64,000 nt of DNA, from NCBI RefSeq assembly GCF_019457915.1, contig NZ_JAHZSS010000001.1:248001-312000 (forward strand), written 5' to 3'. Both the position numbers and the translations under genes were made by a program. Source of the DNA: Neiella holothuriorum. GTDB taxonomy: Bacteria > Pseudomonadota > Gammaproteobacteria > Enterobacterales > Neiellaceae. The notes beneath the pieces were generated by a model. That model was not told where the DNA came from. It saw nothing but the letters and a program-made list of their open reading frames with translations, and ran no database searches. Position 1 is the stretch's first letter; every line of letters starts with the position of its first letter. Of this stretch, positions 46,042 through 54,766 are shown one piece after another.

Positions 46042-46923
46042 TTAACTCAAGTAGTTCGCATGGCTCCACTGTTTGGGCGATTGCCCATACAGACGTTTGA
46101 ACTCTCGGCTAAATTGCGATGAGCTGGCATAACCGACAGACAATGCCGCCGAGCTTACATTCATGCCGCTAGCAATCTTCATGGCCGCGGTATTAAGCCG
46201 CATCGACTTAACAAACTGAATAGGCGACATCGAGGTCGCTTCCTTGAATTTTCGGTGTAACACGGCTCGGCTCATGCCAACCTGTGCAGCCATGTCTTCG
46301 ATGGTGACAACGTCATTTAGACGAGCCGACAAATACTCAATCGACCGAGCAATTTCATTGCCCACGCCAAACGCGCGCCTTGCTGATTCGCCTGCGGCTC
46401 CTTTTAGCACCGCATAATAAAATTCCCGCAATCTGCCATCGCCGAGTACGGCAGTATCTGCCGGATCGTCGGACAATTGCAGCAGGCGCAATAGTGCGTC
46501 GGTAAAGCCTTGATCCCAATGGGCGAGGGCAAATCCAGGCGGGAGTCGGCCTCCTTGAGGGCTTCGAATGGCGCTAGCCGTCCGTTCCATTTCAATGGAT
46601 AGCTCCGTCATCACCTTGGTATCGAGCGATATATAAGCGCCTAGCAGCGGGTTGTCTGCTGAGGCCGTGGGCGTGCCCGCTTCAACCGGCATGGAAATCG
46701 AACAACACATGTACTGATTGCTGTCATAAACATAATGTTTGCCATCGAGTATGGCTTCTTTTGCCCCGTTTACGATGGCCACAATGGTGGGTTCGTAGAC
46801 TGCGGGTGCACAGCGAACGGGGCTAGAGACCCGAAATAACTTCACGCCCGGTATGCCCGTTTCAATCATGCCATCGTCAGTGACGCGGCGGTCAATCAAT
46901 TGCTTGATCCGTTGTTTGCTCAT
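46042..46923 (-). CDS. AraC-family transcriptional regulator
   Basis: This 293-residue protein has an N-terminal AraC_N-type ligand domain (about 15-160) and a C-terminal pair of helix-turn-helices (VVTIEDMAAQVGMSRAVLHRKF; VSSAALSVGYASSSQFSREFKRLYGQSP). It probably controls the divergent short-chain dehydrogenase gene, 262 bp away, and possibly its own operon with the DUF4345 gene. The effector is unknown, though LysR- or AraC-type control of a neighbouring reductase is common. Confidence 0.87.
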   Translation of the reverse strand: MSKQRIKQLIDRRVTDDGMIETGIPGVKLFRVSSPVRCAPAVYEPTIVAIVNGAKEAILDGKHYVYDSNQYMCCSISMPVEAGTPTASADNPLLGAYISLDTKVMTELSIEMERTASAIRSPQGGRLPPGFALAHWDQGFTDALLRLLQLSDDPADTAVLGDGRLREFYYAVLKGAAGESARRAFGVGNEIARSIEYLSARLNDVVTIEDMAAQVGMSRAVLHRKFKEATSMSPIQFVKSMRLNTAAMKIASGMNVSSAALSVGYASSSQFSREFKRLYGQSPKQWSHANYLS

Positions 46924-47185
46924 AACGCTTGTCCGAGTGAGTCAGAGGCTTAATAAAACATGTTGCCAAGTTAGCATTGCGAATATGTTGTCTCAATCTG
47001 CTGATACAAATAGGCATGTTTTAAAGATTATGTCGCCTAGTTCTGCTTATTGCTGAGATTTATATTGAATTTAAGCAACGGGAGGGCAACCTCACGTCAG
47101 TTGAATTAGTGCTGTCTGCATGAATCGAGCGCGGTTCGATGACTCGTTGCGATGGGATGAGCACACAACACGAGGAATTTGAATC

Positions 47186-48133
47186 ATGGCGAAGCCAAAT
47201 CGATTTAGTGCAACTGGTTGGTCACCACAATATATCGGCTCTCTTGAAGGTAAAACGTATGTCATCACCGGGGCTAATTCAGGCACTGGTTTTGAGGCTG
47301 CGCGAATCTTTTTATCAAAGGGTGCCAAAGTAGTGATGATGAATCGCAACCCTGCGAAATCAATTGCTGCCATTGCGCTGCTGAAACAGGAATTTGGCAA
47401 TGCTGCGGATGTGCTATTTGTGCAAATGGATCTCGCCGAATTGAGCTCCGTTCGGCAAGCAGCGGTGGACTTACTCGAAACTGTGACACACATAGATGCG
47501 CTGATCTGTAATGGAGCCATCGCGCAGGTAGCCAAACAATGCATTACTGTTGATGGTTTTGAAAGCCAACTGGGGGTTAACCATTTCGGCCATTTTTTAC
47601 TGTGTGGATTATTGTATGAGCGCATTGACGCATCGCGCGGTCGAATTGTGGTTGTTGGCAGTAATGCCTACAAAATGGGGCGGAAAACAATTCAATTTGA
47701 CGACCTAAATTTCGATCAAAAATATACGGCTTGGGACTCTTATGCTCAAAGCAAATTAGCGCAAATGATGTTTGCCTACGAGTTGCAACGCCGCATTCAG
47801 ACTGCGGGTAAGTTGGTTCAAGTGTTGGTGTGCCATCCGGGCGCCTCGCGCACCAACTTGTTGATGGACACGGCCAGCACGTTCAACAAGATCCTATGGT
47901 CTATTTTATCGCGTTTGATTGCACAATCTGCTGAGAAGGGCGCATGGCCTGAAGTGATGTGCGCAACTCAGCAAGGACTGCAGCCGGAAGCCCTATATGG
48001 CCCAACGAAACGAGCGCAGACAGTTGGCGCCGTTGGTGAGTGCCCGCTCGATGGTATTGCCCTCGACAGAGAAATGGCGATTAAACTCTGGGCCCTATCT
48101 GAGCAAAAAACGTCATTGACGTGGCCGCTGTAA
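47186..48133 (+). CDS. Short-chain dehydrogenase/reductase
   Basis: This 315-residue SDR enzyme has the cofactor-binding motif TGANSGTGFEAAR near 30-42, the active-site segment with SYAQSK (Tyr and Lys four apart) near 188-193, and a preceding serine in VVVGSNAYK. It is expected to oxidise or reduce an alcohol or ketone with NAD(P). The usual NAG motif reads NGA here. An AGGA-type site precedes the ATG. The divergent AraC gene is the likely regulator. Substrate is unknown. Confidence 0.87.
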   Translation: MAKPNRFSATGWSPQYIGSLEGKTYVITGANSGTGFEAARIFLSKGAKVVMMNRNPAKSIAAIALLKQEFGNAADVLFVQMDLAELSSVRQAAVDLLETVTHIDALICNGAIAQVAKQCITVDGFESQLGVNHFGHFLLCGLLYERIDASRGRIVVVGSNAYKMGRKTIQFDDLNFDQKYTAWDSYAQSKLAQMMFAYELQRRIQTAGKLVQVLVCHPGASRTNLLMDTASTFNKILWSILSRLIAQSAEKGAWPEVMCATQQGLQPEALYGPTKRAQTVGAVGECPLDGIALDREMAIKLWALSEQKTSLTWPL

Positions 48134-48295
48134 CTTGGGCGAACCTATGCAAAACAACAACATGCCGTTGAACGGCTTATTGTTGGCGTACCGCGTGCGA
48201 ATGAATGTATCAAGAAAGACTGAAATACCAGAACGTCACTCAAGCATGAATGTAATAGGCTGAATTATTTTAAGTTTTATTTTGTGAGTGGCTGG
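48134..48295. other. Intergenic region left of the element
   Basis: Nothing is identified here between the dehydrogenase stop and the left element repeat. Confidence 0.3.
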
Positions 48296-48350
48296 GATTT
48301 TAAATGGTGGCCCCACCCCGACTTGAACGGGGGACCAATCGATTATGAGT
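48296..48350. repeat. Left attachment repeat (distal copy)
   Basis: This 55-bp sequence is identical to 57987-58041. It equals the tRNA-Ile2 3' part (from the last base of the 5' anticodon stem to CCA) plus 9 bp beyond, in minus orientation. It is the copy separated from the tRNA 5' part. Confidence 0.92.
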
Positions 48351-48491
48351 GGCTTTTTTGGGTGTTTTTTGATGATCTCCAATGAACAGTGATAAACAAA
48401 AGTTTACTATTAACTATATGAAAATAAATTATTTTAAGTTATTTATGTTGTTCATTGGTGTTCTTTCGAATATCCTGAGATTTACTCAGTC

Positions 48492-48509
48492 TGCTACATA
48501 TTTGCTACA
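48492..48509. repeat. Left putative integrase arm-type site
   Basis: TGCTACATATTTGCTACA is built of two TGCTACA heptamers 11 bp apart. The identical 18 bp occurs at 57919-57936, near the other end. It lies 142 bp inside the left repeat and 5 bp before the integrase ATG. Confidence 0.7.
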
Positions 48510-48514
48510 CCAGA

Positions 48515-49747
48515 ATGCCAGTCACTGCAAAAATAACCAATACGAGCATCGGAAAACTAAAGCCCGAAGATCGCCGATTGAATGACTCGGAGCTCAAGGG
48601 TTTTCACGCTCGAATCTCCCCAAAGGGCTCAATTAGCTATTACCTCTATTATCGCCTTGATGGCAAGCAGGTGAACTTCCTACTTGGCCGCCATGGTGCT
48701 CTCACTCCTGCCCAAGCAAGAGATTTAGCAAAGCTTAAAGCTGGTGAAGTCGCTGCTGGAGTTGATGTTCAGGAAGTTAAAAAAGAAAACAAGCAGACAC
48801 AGGAACGAGAAAAGCTTACTCGATTCGCTACGTATGTTGAACACAAGTATTATCCGTGGCTGCTAGCAAAAGGCACAAAAACGGCAGAGAAGATTAATCA
48901 TGTACTCACCAATACGTTTGATTTTCTTGCTGACAAACAACTGTCCAAAGTCTCAGCTTGGGATTTGGAAAAATGGCGTGCTCAGCGTAAAAAAGAGGGA
49001 ATGGCTCCCGCGACAATTAACTACTACATCAGCACCTTGAAGGGCGCGATGAGCCGTGCGGTTGATTGGGGACTAATTGAAGGGCATGAAATAGGTAAAG
49101 TAAAAGCGCTAAAGGTTGACAATACGAGGGTTAAATACCTGTCTGACAGAGAAGAAAAAAGACTGTTAGCAGCGCTGCAAGAACGCGACCTGTTAATGAA
49201 GTCTAAACGTGAAAGTGCCAACGAGTTTAGAAGGGTTCGTCATTTAGAGTTGCTGCCCAATCTTCGGCAATTCAGGTTTGCAGATCACATTGAGCCTATT
49301 GTTCTTCTGGCCATGAACACAGGAATGCGTAGAGGAGAAATCTTCCAACTAACTTGGAGTGCAATCGATTTATCCATACCTAGTTTGGAAGTAAAAAGCG
49401 GTACTGCTAAATCAGGCAAGGGGCGTCATATCCCGTTAAACCTAACCGTGCTCGAAATGTTAAAAGATTGGCGTAAGCAAACATCATCCGAAACTTATGT
49501 TTTCGAAGGAGCTGAAGGCAAGCCGCTAACCGATATCAAAAAGGGCTGGGCTGGAGTGGTAAAGCAAGCAGAACTTGTTGAATTTAACTTTCATGATTTG
49601 CGTCACCACTTTGCAAGTAAATTAGTGATGAAAGGAGTCGATCTGAATACAGTGCGAGAGTTATTAGGCCATGCAGATATGAAAATGACACTTAGGTATG
49701 CGCACCTTGCGCCCGAGCATAAAGCTGCGGCAGTGAGTTTACTTTAG
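48515..49747 (+). CDS. Tyrosine recombinase (integrase) of the element
   Basis: This 410-residue integrase carries an N-terminal arm-binding region, a central core-binding domain and a catalytic domain with the complete active site: R272 (NTGMRRGE), K302 (SGKGRHIP), H360 and R363 (HDLRHHF), H386 (LLGHAD) and nucleophile Y395 (LRYAHL). It should integrate and excise the element at the 55-bp repeats. No Shine-Dalgarno sequence precedes the ATG; an arm-type repeat occupies that spot, so the integrase may repress itself. The gene points into the element, away from the left repeat. Confidence 0.93.
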   Translation: MPVTAKITNTSIGKLKPEDRRLNDSELKGFHARISPKGSISYYLYYRLDGKQVNFLLGRHGALTPAQARDLAKLKAGEVAAGVDVQEVKKENKQTQEREKLTRFATYVEHKYYPWLLAKGTKTAEKINHVLTNTFDFLADKQLSKVSAWDLEKWRAQRKKEGMAPATINYYISTLKGAMSRAVDWGLIEGHEIGKVKALKVDNTRVKYLSDREEKRLLAALQERDLLMKSKRESANEFRRVRHLELLPNLRQFRFADHIEPIVLLAMNTGMRRGEIFQLTWSAIDLSIPSLEVKSGTAKSGKGRHIPLNLTVLEMLKDWRKQTSSETYVFEGAEGKPLTDIKKGWAGVVKQAELVEFNFHDLRHHFASKLVMKGVDLNTVRELLGHADMKMTLRYAHLAPEHKAAAVSLL

Positions 49748-49805
49748 CTCCGTTGATTCAATTGACGTTCGTTAAAATGACTAAACACAGGGAAGGTATG
49801 AAGTC

Positions 49806-50717
49806 ATGCTAGATAGAGAGTATTACCGCGCAAGTGAACTTAAGCGTCTTTATGGAATCGAGCTGGAGGATATTCGATACTGGATAGAGCGTGGGCATAT
49901 ACCTTTGCTCTTTTACCGAACGCAGGGCACTTTTTTTATTGGTGATCCATATCAACAGCCTATATTTTTTGGTCATGCTTGTGTGTTTTATGATGGCCTT
50001 GTAGAGCTACCTAAGTGGCGTTCTGTGGAGCTGTTAAAAGAGGGAGAAGCTCAAAGTACAATCCTATTTTTGAAAGAACGAGAGCGGATAGAGTTTATTG
50101 ATACTGTTTGCCCTGAGGTTGTTTACCCCCCCAATCGTCACATAAGAGGTTGGGTAGAAAAAGATCCTGAGGACATTGAGGGCGATGATTTTTTTGCTTT
50201 AGAGCACCACAAAATAATTCCTGAAAATGGGGGCACTGAAGCGGAAATATGGGACGCGATAGCGAGAGATGGTAAAGCTCCAAGCTGGAAAGCTAAGTTT
50301 ATCGGAGAGAGTTACAGCTTGAGTGAAATTTGTATAACCCATGAAAACCTTCAAGAGCTTATGGGGTTTGAAGGAGACTCTTCTGAAAGCTCAGTAACTT
50401 TAGAAGCGAATAGCAACGAACGCTCTTCCCAAACATCATTTGAATTTGCAAATCAGTTTCATGAGCTTCTAGCAAGAATTCTCGATCATGACCGAACGTT
50501 GAAACCGAAGCAGGTACTACGAATTTTGAGTAAAGAAGTTATTCAGGAGGAAGATGATAGAATTTTCGACACTGAAGCTATATTGCTCGATTATGTTAAT
50601 GACGTGCTGGTGTGGCGGGATGTTTTTGCTGAGCAGCCAGAGAGGCATTGTCGGCTTGGCACATTAAGGAATCATATTGCTGAAGTTCGCAGGAATATCG
50701 CTTCAAAAACACAATAG
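49806..50717 (+). CDS. Element accessory protein of unknown function
   Basis: The 303-residue product starts MLDREYYRASELKRLYGIELEDI with a GGAAGG-type site upstream. The N-terminus (ELKRLYGIELEDIRYWIERGHI) looks like a DNA-binding helical motif, followed by a domain with FYRTQGTFFIGDPY. A central variable region (residues about 195-210) is rich in Ser/Glu/Asn. A charged helical C-terminal half carries FANQFHELLARILDHDRTLKP. I do not recognise a family. It is 59 bp after the integrase and may be cotranscribed with it. It has no membrane segment. Confidence 0.65.
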   Translation: MLDREYYRASELKRLYGIELEDIRYWIERGHIPLLFYRTQGTFFIGDPYQQPIFFGHACVFYDGLVELPKWRSVELLKEGEAQSTILFLKERERIEFIDTVCPEVVYPPNRHIRGWVEKDPEDIEGDDFFALEHHKIIPENGGTEAEIWDAIARDGKAPSWKAKFIGESYSLSEICITHENLQELMGFEGDSSESSVTLEANSNERSSQTSFEFANQFHELLARILDHDRTLKPKQVLRILSKEVIQEEDDRIFDTEAILLDYVNDVLVWRDVFAEQPERHCRLGTLRNHIAEVRRNIASKTQ

Positions 50718-50795
50718 ATTTTGCAGCAAAGTGATTTGGTATTTTTATACATCGATGAGTTATCAATCAATTGATGTAAAAGGTAAAAATAAGTA

Positions 50796-52052
50796 ATGAG
50801 ATGGAATTTTTTAATCGTTTTAGTTCTCTTCGGCTGTGAAGTTAGTTCTGGTGAAAGCGTGCCGCCGATCGAGATAAAAAGTACTGCCAGTATACAAGGT
50901 GGTTCAATAGAGACAGCTGGAGCTAGCTCCTCTTCTGACAACTCTACCGACTACAGAGTAGATAAAACGTCTCGCTCAACCATCGAATTAACGGCCAGCC
51001 CAAGCGAGAGTGAAGAGCCTGCTTGGATTGATGTGGGCAGCACTCCTCGGAAAGAAGAACTCCCAATCAAGGCCGAATTAGGTGGTTTGCAACTTTTTGT
51101 CAACGTTAATGAAGGAAGCCCCCCTAAGTCTCAACCGAGTTCGACAGGTAACACAAGTAATCAAACTTTTGAAACTGGAAATAGGGGCGTTGAGTCTAAA
51201 CTTATTGCTGTCGAAAGAGATGTTTACCATCTAGAGCGCTCACTGGGGCACTATCTTTCAATCTCATTGACTATTCTCTCTGTAGTTGTCGCTGCTGTTG
51301 CTTTGCTGGGTTGGGTGACTCATAAGCAGAATTCTAAATTCAATGAACTACATGATTTATACTTAGAGAAACTCTCTCGGCTGAACGAAAAGAGCCTAGA
51401 GGTAACTGAGAGAGCAAATGATATCAATCAGCTAGAGTTGAAAAACAGGTTGATAGCAGACCTATTGGTCGCTCAATCAACCATAACAAGAGCTTATATG
51501 TTGATTCCGAAGCTAGAGCGCTCACTTAAGGAAATAGAAAGTGGAGACCCAAATCAAGAGATGGGACTTTTGGCTCATGAGTACATAGTAGAGATGGAGC
51601 GCTATGCTTCGATTAGCTTAGGAAAGGTTCATACTTTAAGGCAGCAGTTGAACATCATGACTAATGATGACGGGGAACTTACAAGAGAGACATTGAGCTT
51701 ATCGGTGCGTATTTCACTTTTCTTTGGGTTGGTCTATAAACGTAAATGGCAATTAGAAAAATGTCCATCGTTGTTGGAAAGGGCCACTGCAGAGCTGAAA
51801 ACCTCCTTAGAGGTTTTTAAAATCTTAGATAGCAAGACCGAAAAAGCTCGTATACACTTCAATCTTGCGTGTTACTTATCTCTTTTGGGGAGAGCTGAAG
51901 AGGCTTTTGCTGAGATTGATGAAGCTTGTGGGTTGAACCCTCGATACTTGTTGGTGTCTAAGAAGGACCCAGATCTAAAGTTTGTGAGACAAAAGCTTAA
52001 AAACAGGTTTGAGGAGAAATTTTCTGGTGAAGGCGAAAATTTACTTGTATAG
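50796..52052 (+). CDS. Putative lipoprotein with transmembrane and TPR-like domains
   Basis: The 418-residue protein begins with a lipoprotein-like signal (MRWNFLIVLVLFGC, cysteine at 14), then a Ser-rich linker, a transmembrane helix (SISLTILSVVVAAVALLGWV near 152-171) and coiled-coil stretches. The C-terminus has a TPR-like repeat: HFNLACYLSLLGRAEEAFAEIDEACGLNPRY with the family-typical DPDLK. It could be a membrane sensor whose TPR part binds a partner. Function is unknown. The next start with a strong ribosome site, at 52077, encodes only 11 residues. Confidence 0.65.
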   Translation: MRWNFLIVLVLFGCEVSSGESVPPIEIKSTASIQGGSIETAGASSSSDNSTDYRVDKTSRSTIELTASPSESEEPAWIDVGSTPRKEELPIKAELGGLQLFVNVNEGSPPKSQPSSTGNTSNQTFETGNRGVESKLIAVERDVYHLERSLGHYLSISLTILSVVVAAVALLGWVTHKQNSKFNELHDLYLEKLSRLNEKSLEVTERANDINQLELKNRLIADLLVAQSTITRAYMLIPKLERSLKEIESGDPNQEMGLLAHEYIVEMERYASISLGKVHTLRQQLNIMTNDDGELTRETLSLSVRISLFFGLVYKRKWQLEKCPSLLERATAELKTSLEVFKILDSKTEKARIHFNLACYLSLLGRAEEAFAEIDEACGLNPRYLLVSKKDPDLKFVRQKLKNRFEEKFSGEGENLLV

Positions 52053-52076
52053 TTAGTACATCAAAGGAGATTTACC

Positions 52077-52112
52077 ATGAACACTTTCCGAAATGACGAA
52101 ACTTGGGTGTAG
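52077..52112 (+). CDS. Eleven-residue ORF with strong ribosome site
   Basis: An AAAGGAG sequence lies 7 bp before an ATG that encodes MNTFRNDETWV and then stops at TAG. It follows the lipoprotein gene by 24 bp and is followed by a terminator hairpin. It may be a regulatory leader peptide, a residual gene start, or chance. Only the ribosome site supports it. Confidence 0.35.
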   Translation: MNTFRNDETWV

Positions 52113-52156
52113 GGCTGACTTTTAGCTTTGACTGAGGTTCGAATAATACAATTTTT

Positions 52157-52190
52157 AGAAGGCCGCTGAACTCAGCGGCCTTCTTGCATT
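52157..52190 (+). terminator. Terminator-like hairpin
   Basis: A perfect 12-bp stem, GAAGGCCGCTGA (52158-52169) and TCAGCGGCCTTC (52172-52183), is separated by two bases. A short T-run (TTCTT) follows. It ends the lipoprotein transcription unit. Confidence 0.75.
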
Positions 52191-52321
52191 TTAAATACTG
52201 GACGCCAATACAAAGTATCATTGATGCACTCCAAATGACATTTCTGCACTGAAACTATCATTGTGGTCTCTGCAGTAGGTTTCAATCCTCCATGACATTC
52301 ATTCACTCATGGAGTTCTTCA

Positions 52322-52555
52322 ATGACTACCAAAAACGTTCTTACTGAAGCAGAAGCTTCACATTACATCTGTATGAGCCGTTCGTTCCTGCGCCAAGCCC
52401 GCATGGACGGCAATCGCTTGAACCGCACCCCGGCTCCCCCGTTTATCAAGATTGGCCGCTCTATTCGGTATATGAAAGGTGACTTAGATAATTGGCTGTC
52501 TTCCTTTCAGCGGTTAGAGCATTTGGGTCAGTTCCAAGGGGGGCGCAATGCTTAA
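52322..52555 (+). CDS. AlpA/excisionase-like helix-turn-helix protein
   Basis: The 77-residue protein starts MTTKNVLTEAEASHYICMSRSFLRQARMDG and matches the AlpA/MerR-like HTH pattern (LTEAEASHYICMSRSFLRQAR), with IRYMKGDLDNWLSS. I choose the ATG at 52322, 30 bases into the open frame, to match the family. AlpA-type proteins act as transcriptional activators of integrase genes or as excisionases. The following gene starts inside its end (8-bp overlap). The role is inferred. Confidence 0.8.
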   Translation: MTTKNVLTEAEASHYICMSRSFLRQARMDGNRLNRTPAPPFIKIGRSIRYMKGDLDNWLSSFQRLEHLGQFQGGRNA

Positions 52556-52811
52556 ACTAACTGGCGCCAAAAAACGATTGCTTGAAGATATTGCTAATGG
52601 AGCGATCGTTTCTATATGCACAGAGCCAAGTGCCAGCTTTGGAGAATGGGCGATAAAGGGAAAGCTTCGGAAAGGGCTGCATCTTAAAACTCTATGGGAT
52701 CTGAAGAGATTTGGGTATTTACGCTGTGAAAGTGAGTACACCTACGGGATTAGATGGGAGTCTTTCCAACTAACTACCAGTGGCAGGGAGGCTCTCAATG
52801 CCGGAAATTGA
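52548..52811 (+). CDS. Small element protein of unknown function
   Basis: The 87-residue product begins MLKLTGAKKRLLEDIANGA, overlapping the AlpA-like gene by 8 bp, and its stop lies 13 bp inside the replication gene. A winged-helix-like middle (GEWAIKGKLRKGLHLKTLWDLKRFGYLRCE) may bind DNA. It is a candidate accessory factor for replication because of the tight coupling. No family is recognised. Confidence 0.6.
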   Translation: MLKLTGAKKRLLEDIANGAIVSICTEPSASFGEWAIKGKLRKGLHLKTLWDLKRFGYLRCESEYTYGIRWESFQLTTSGREALNAGN

Positions 52812-54372
52812 CTCCCAGGATAGAAAGTTTGTTGATGATTTACTTGGCGCTTTTCCACTCGCTTTTCGCGCAAAGTTAATTTGCGACTATAAATATGAGC
52901 CGAGTCGCCGCTTAGCCAATTTGACTCTGCTTCGTCGACGCAAGGAAGTGGCGCAAAAGCTCGGGATTCGTCCCGAGTTTTTGCGTTTGGACGTGAGCGA
53001 AGAAGAGCTTCGAGAAAAAGCGAAAAGGCGCTCACAATATTGCCAAAGCTTGGAGTACTCGAATCTTTCAACAATCGAACAACTCAAAGCTATGACTCGT
53101 TACGTTAACGGGTTCAGAATAAATGCACCTTCAGCTAATTCCCCGTTAACGGGTACAGTACCTGTTACGTTAACGGGATTAGACCTAGCTTACATCGAGG
53201 GCGCAATCAAACGCATGTGCAACTACGGGTGGTGGCTGCGCAAGCTTCGACGTCGTTACGTTACAGATGTTGAAACGGCTGCGCAGATACTCGGCTTCGT
53301 AAACAAATTCAAAGGCATTTATGCCAGCGATTTTGCATTACGAAACCGACTGAACCAGAAGGCCTATCAAGACAAATTACTGTCCAGCACGGTTGTGATG
53401 AATCAACTCGGTCAGGAGTTCACTCTCAAAGAGTTGCAAGAAAAAAATGTATCGAATCCAGCTATTCGCAAAGCTGAGCTGATGATGCGAATGCGAGGCT
53501 TCGAAGAGCTTTCTGAAGAGCATGGTCACTCGGGAGTTTTTCTAACCTTCACCTGCCCATCAAGGTTTCATGCTTGTCATAGCTTCAACGGGCAACGCAA
53601 TGAAAAGTGGGATGGCTCAACTCCTTATGAGGGGCAGCAATACCTGTGCACCCTGTTTGCTCGGGTTCGTGCCCAATGGAACCGTGAAGGTATTCGGCCT
53701 TATGGCTTTCGAGTTGCAGAGCCGCACCATGATGGAACTCCTCACTGGCATTTGTTGCTGTTTGTTGAGCCTGAATTGAAACGTCGTTTGCTTGATATTT
53801 GTAAACAGTATTGCTTTGAAATTGATGGTAATGAATCAGGGGCGGTAGAGCATCGGTTCAAGGCTGTTGAAATCGATCCTGATAAGGGTAGTGCAACAGG
53901 CTACATTGCCAAATACGTTTCGAAGAATATTGATGGCGAGCATTTGGATGAGGGCGTATATGGCGAATCGCCGCTAGAAGCCGCAGTTCGCGTAGATGCA
54001 TGGGCATCATGCTGGGCAATTCGCCAATTTCAGCAAATCGGTGGAGCTTCGGTAACTGTATGGCGAGAGCTCCGCAGGCTAAAGCGAAACAAATTGATTG
54101 ATGAGAGGTTAATAGCAATATTCGATTGTGCTGACTCTGGCAATTGGAGTGCCTTCATTCAGAAAATGGGAGGGATATGGTGCAAACCATCCAACCGCCC
54201 TATACGAATCCTATACAAGCTCGTAGTTGACGAAAAAACCGGTGAATGCAAAGGCAACGCTTTTGGAGATGGATTGCTGATGCGCCTCAAAGGACTTCTC
54301 GTTGATGGGCGGGAAGTGATAACCCGTCTGTTTGATTGGCAGTTGGTTTCTAAAGGGCCAAAAGCCCTTTAG
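52798..54372 (+). CDS. HUH-family replication endonuclease
   Basis: The 524-residue protein starts at the ATG at 52798, with a strong AGGGAGG site; a GTG at 52780 is also in frame. It resembles the phage P2 A protein/rolling-circle initiator family. Motif 1 is FLTFTCPS (248-255), the HUH motif PHHDGTPHWHLLLF (309-322), and the tyrosine-containing motif YIAKYVSKN (369-377). Such enzymes nick an origin, attach through tyrosine and start rolling-circle replication. The gene overlaps the preceding one by 14 bp. Its own sequence carries repeats around 53099-53177 that could be the origin. Confidence 0.85.
   Translation: MPEIDSQDRKFVDDLLGAFPLAFRAKLICDYKYEPSRRLANLTLLRRRKEVAQKLGIRPEFLRLDVSEEELREKAKRRSQYCQSLEYSNLSTIEQLKAMTRYVNGFRINAPSANSPLTGTVPVTLTGLDLAYIEGAIKRMCNYGWWLRKLRRRYVTDVETAAQILGFVNKFKGIYASDFALRNRLNQKAYQDKLLSSTVVMNQLGQEFTLKELQEKNVSNPAIRKAELMMRMRGFEELSEEHGHSGVFLTFTCPSRFHACHSFNGQRNEKWDGSTPYEGQQYLCTLFARVRAQWNREGIRPYGFRVAEPHHDGTPHWHLLLFVEPELKRRLLDICKQYCFEIDGNESGAVEHRFKAVEIDPDKGSATGYIAKYVSKNIDGEHLDEGVYGESPLEAAVRVDAWASCWAIRQFQQIGGASVTVWRELRRLKRNKLIDERLIAIFDCADSGNWSAFIQKMGGIWCKPSNRPIRILYKLVVDEKTGECKGNAFGDGLLMRLKGLLVDGREVITRLFDWQLVSKGPKAL
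53099..53177. repeat. Iteron-like repeats inside the replication gene
   Basis: GTTACGTTAACGGG occurs at 53099-53112 and 53164-53177, with CGTTAACGGG also at 53144-53153. CCCGTTAAC at 53142-53150 and GTTAACGGG at 53169-53177 form a perfect 9-bp inverted repeat. This is a candidate origin within the coding sequence; phage P2 also keeps its origin inside its A gene. Function is inferred. Confidence 0.5.
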
Positions 54373-54439
54373 CTTGGAGTTCTGTGAATAAGTGTACGGC
54401 TTATGGTAGTCTGGCGAAAAAAGTCACTTATAACTAGAA

Positions 54440-54766
54440 TTGGAAGTATCTTTTTCTACCAAAAACTTACGTTCTCTGTGTGAGGATCCCAAAGAAGCGG
54501 AATTATTGCTGGGAGTAATTGCTGCGCGGAAATTAAGGAATCGGTTATCTGATTTAGTTGCGGCTAATTCATATACAGATGTCCCTGCTGGGAACCCTAG
54601 AATTGAATGTAGTCCTGATGGTGATATGTTGGTCATTGATCTACTCACTGACCTTCAAATTGTTTTCGAAGTCGGTCATTTGAAAATACCCACTGTGGCC
54701 AATACTGATAATGTGGATTGGCTCAAGGTTCGTCGCATTAAGCTGGTTCAAATAGGAAAGCTATGA
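54440..54766 (+). CDS. HigB/RelE-type toxin candidate
   Basis: The 108-residue product (MEVSFSTKNLRSLCEDPKEAE..., then LIDLLTDLQIVFEVGH) resembles the HigB branch of RelE/ParE toxins, ribosome-linked mRNA endonucleases. It must start at TTG 54440, because a stop codon lies just upstream and the next in-frame ATG is far inside. The following gene, an HTH/ImmA protein, overlaps its end by 4 bp (ATGA), so the pair is a likely toxin-antitoxin operon. Toxin catalytic residues are not resolved by eye. Confidence 0.7.
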   Translation: MEVSFSTKNLRSLCEDPKEAELLLGVIAARKLRNRLSDLVAANSYTDVPAGNPRIECSPDGDMLVIDLLTDLQIVFEVGHLKIPTVANTDNVDWLKVRRIKLVQIGKL

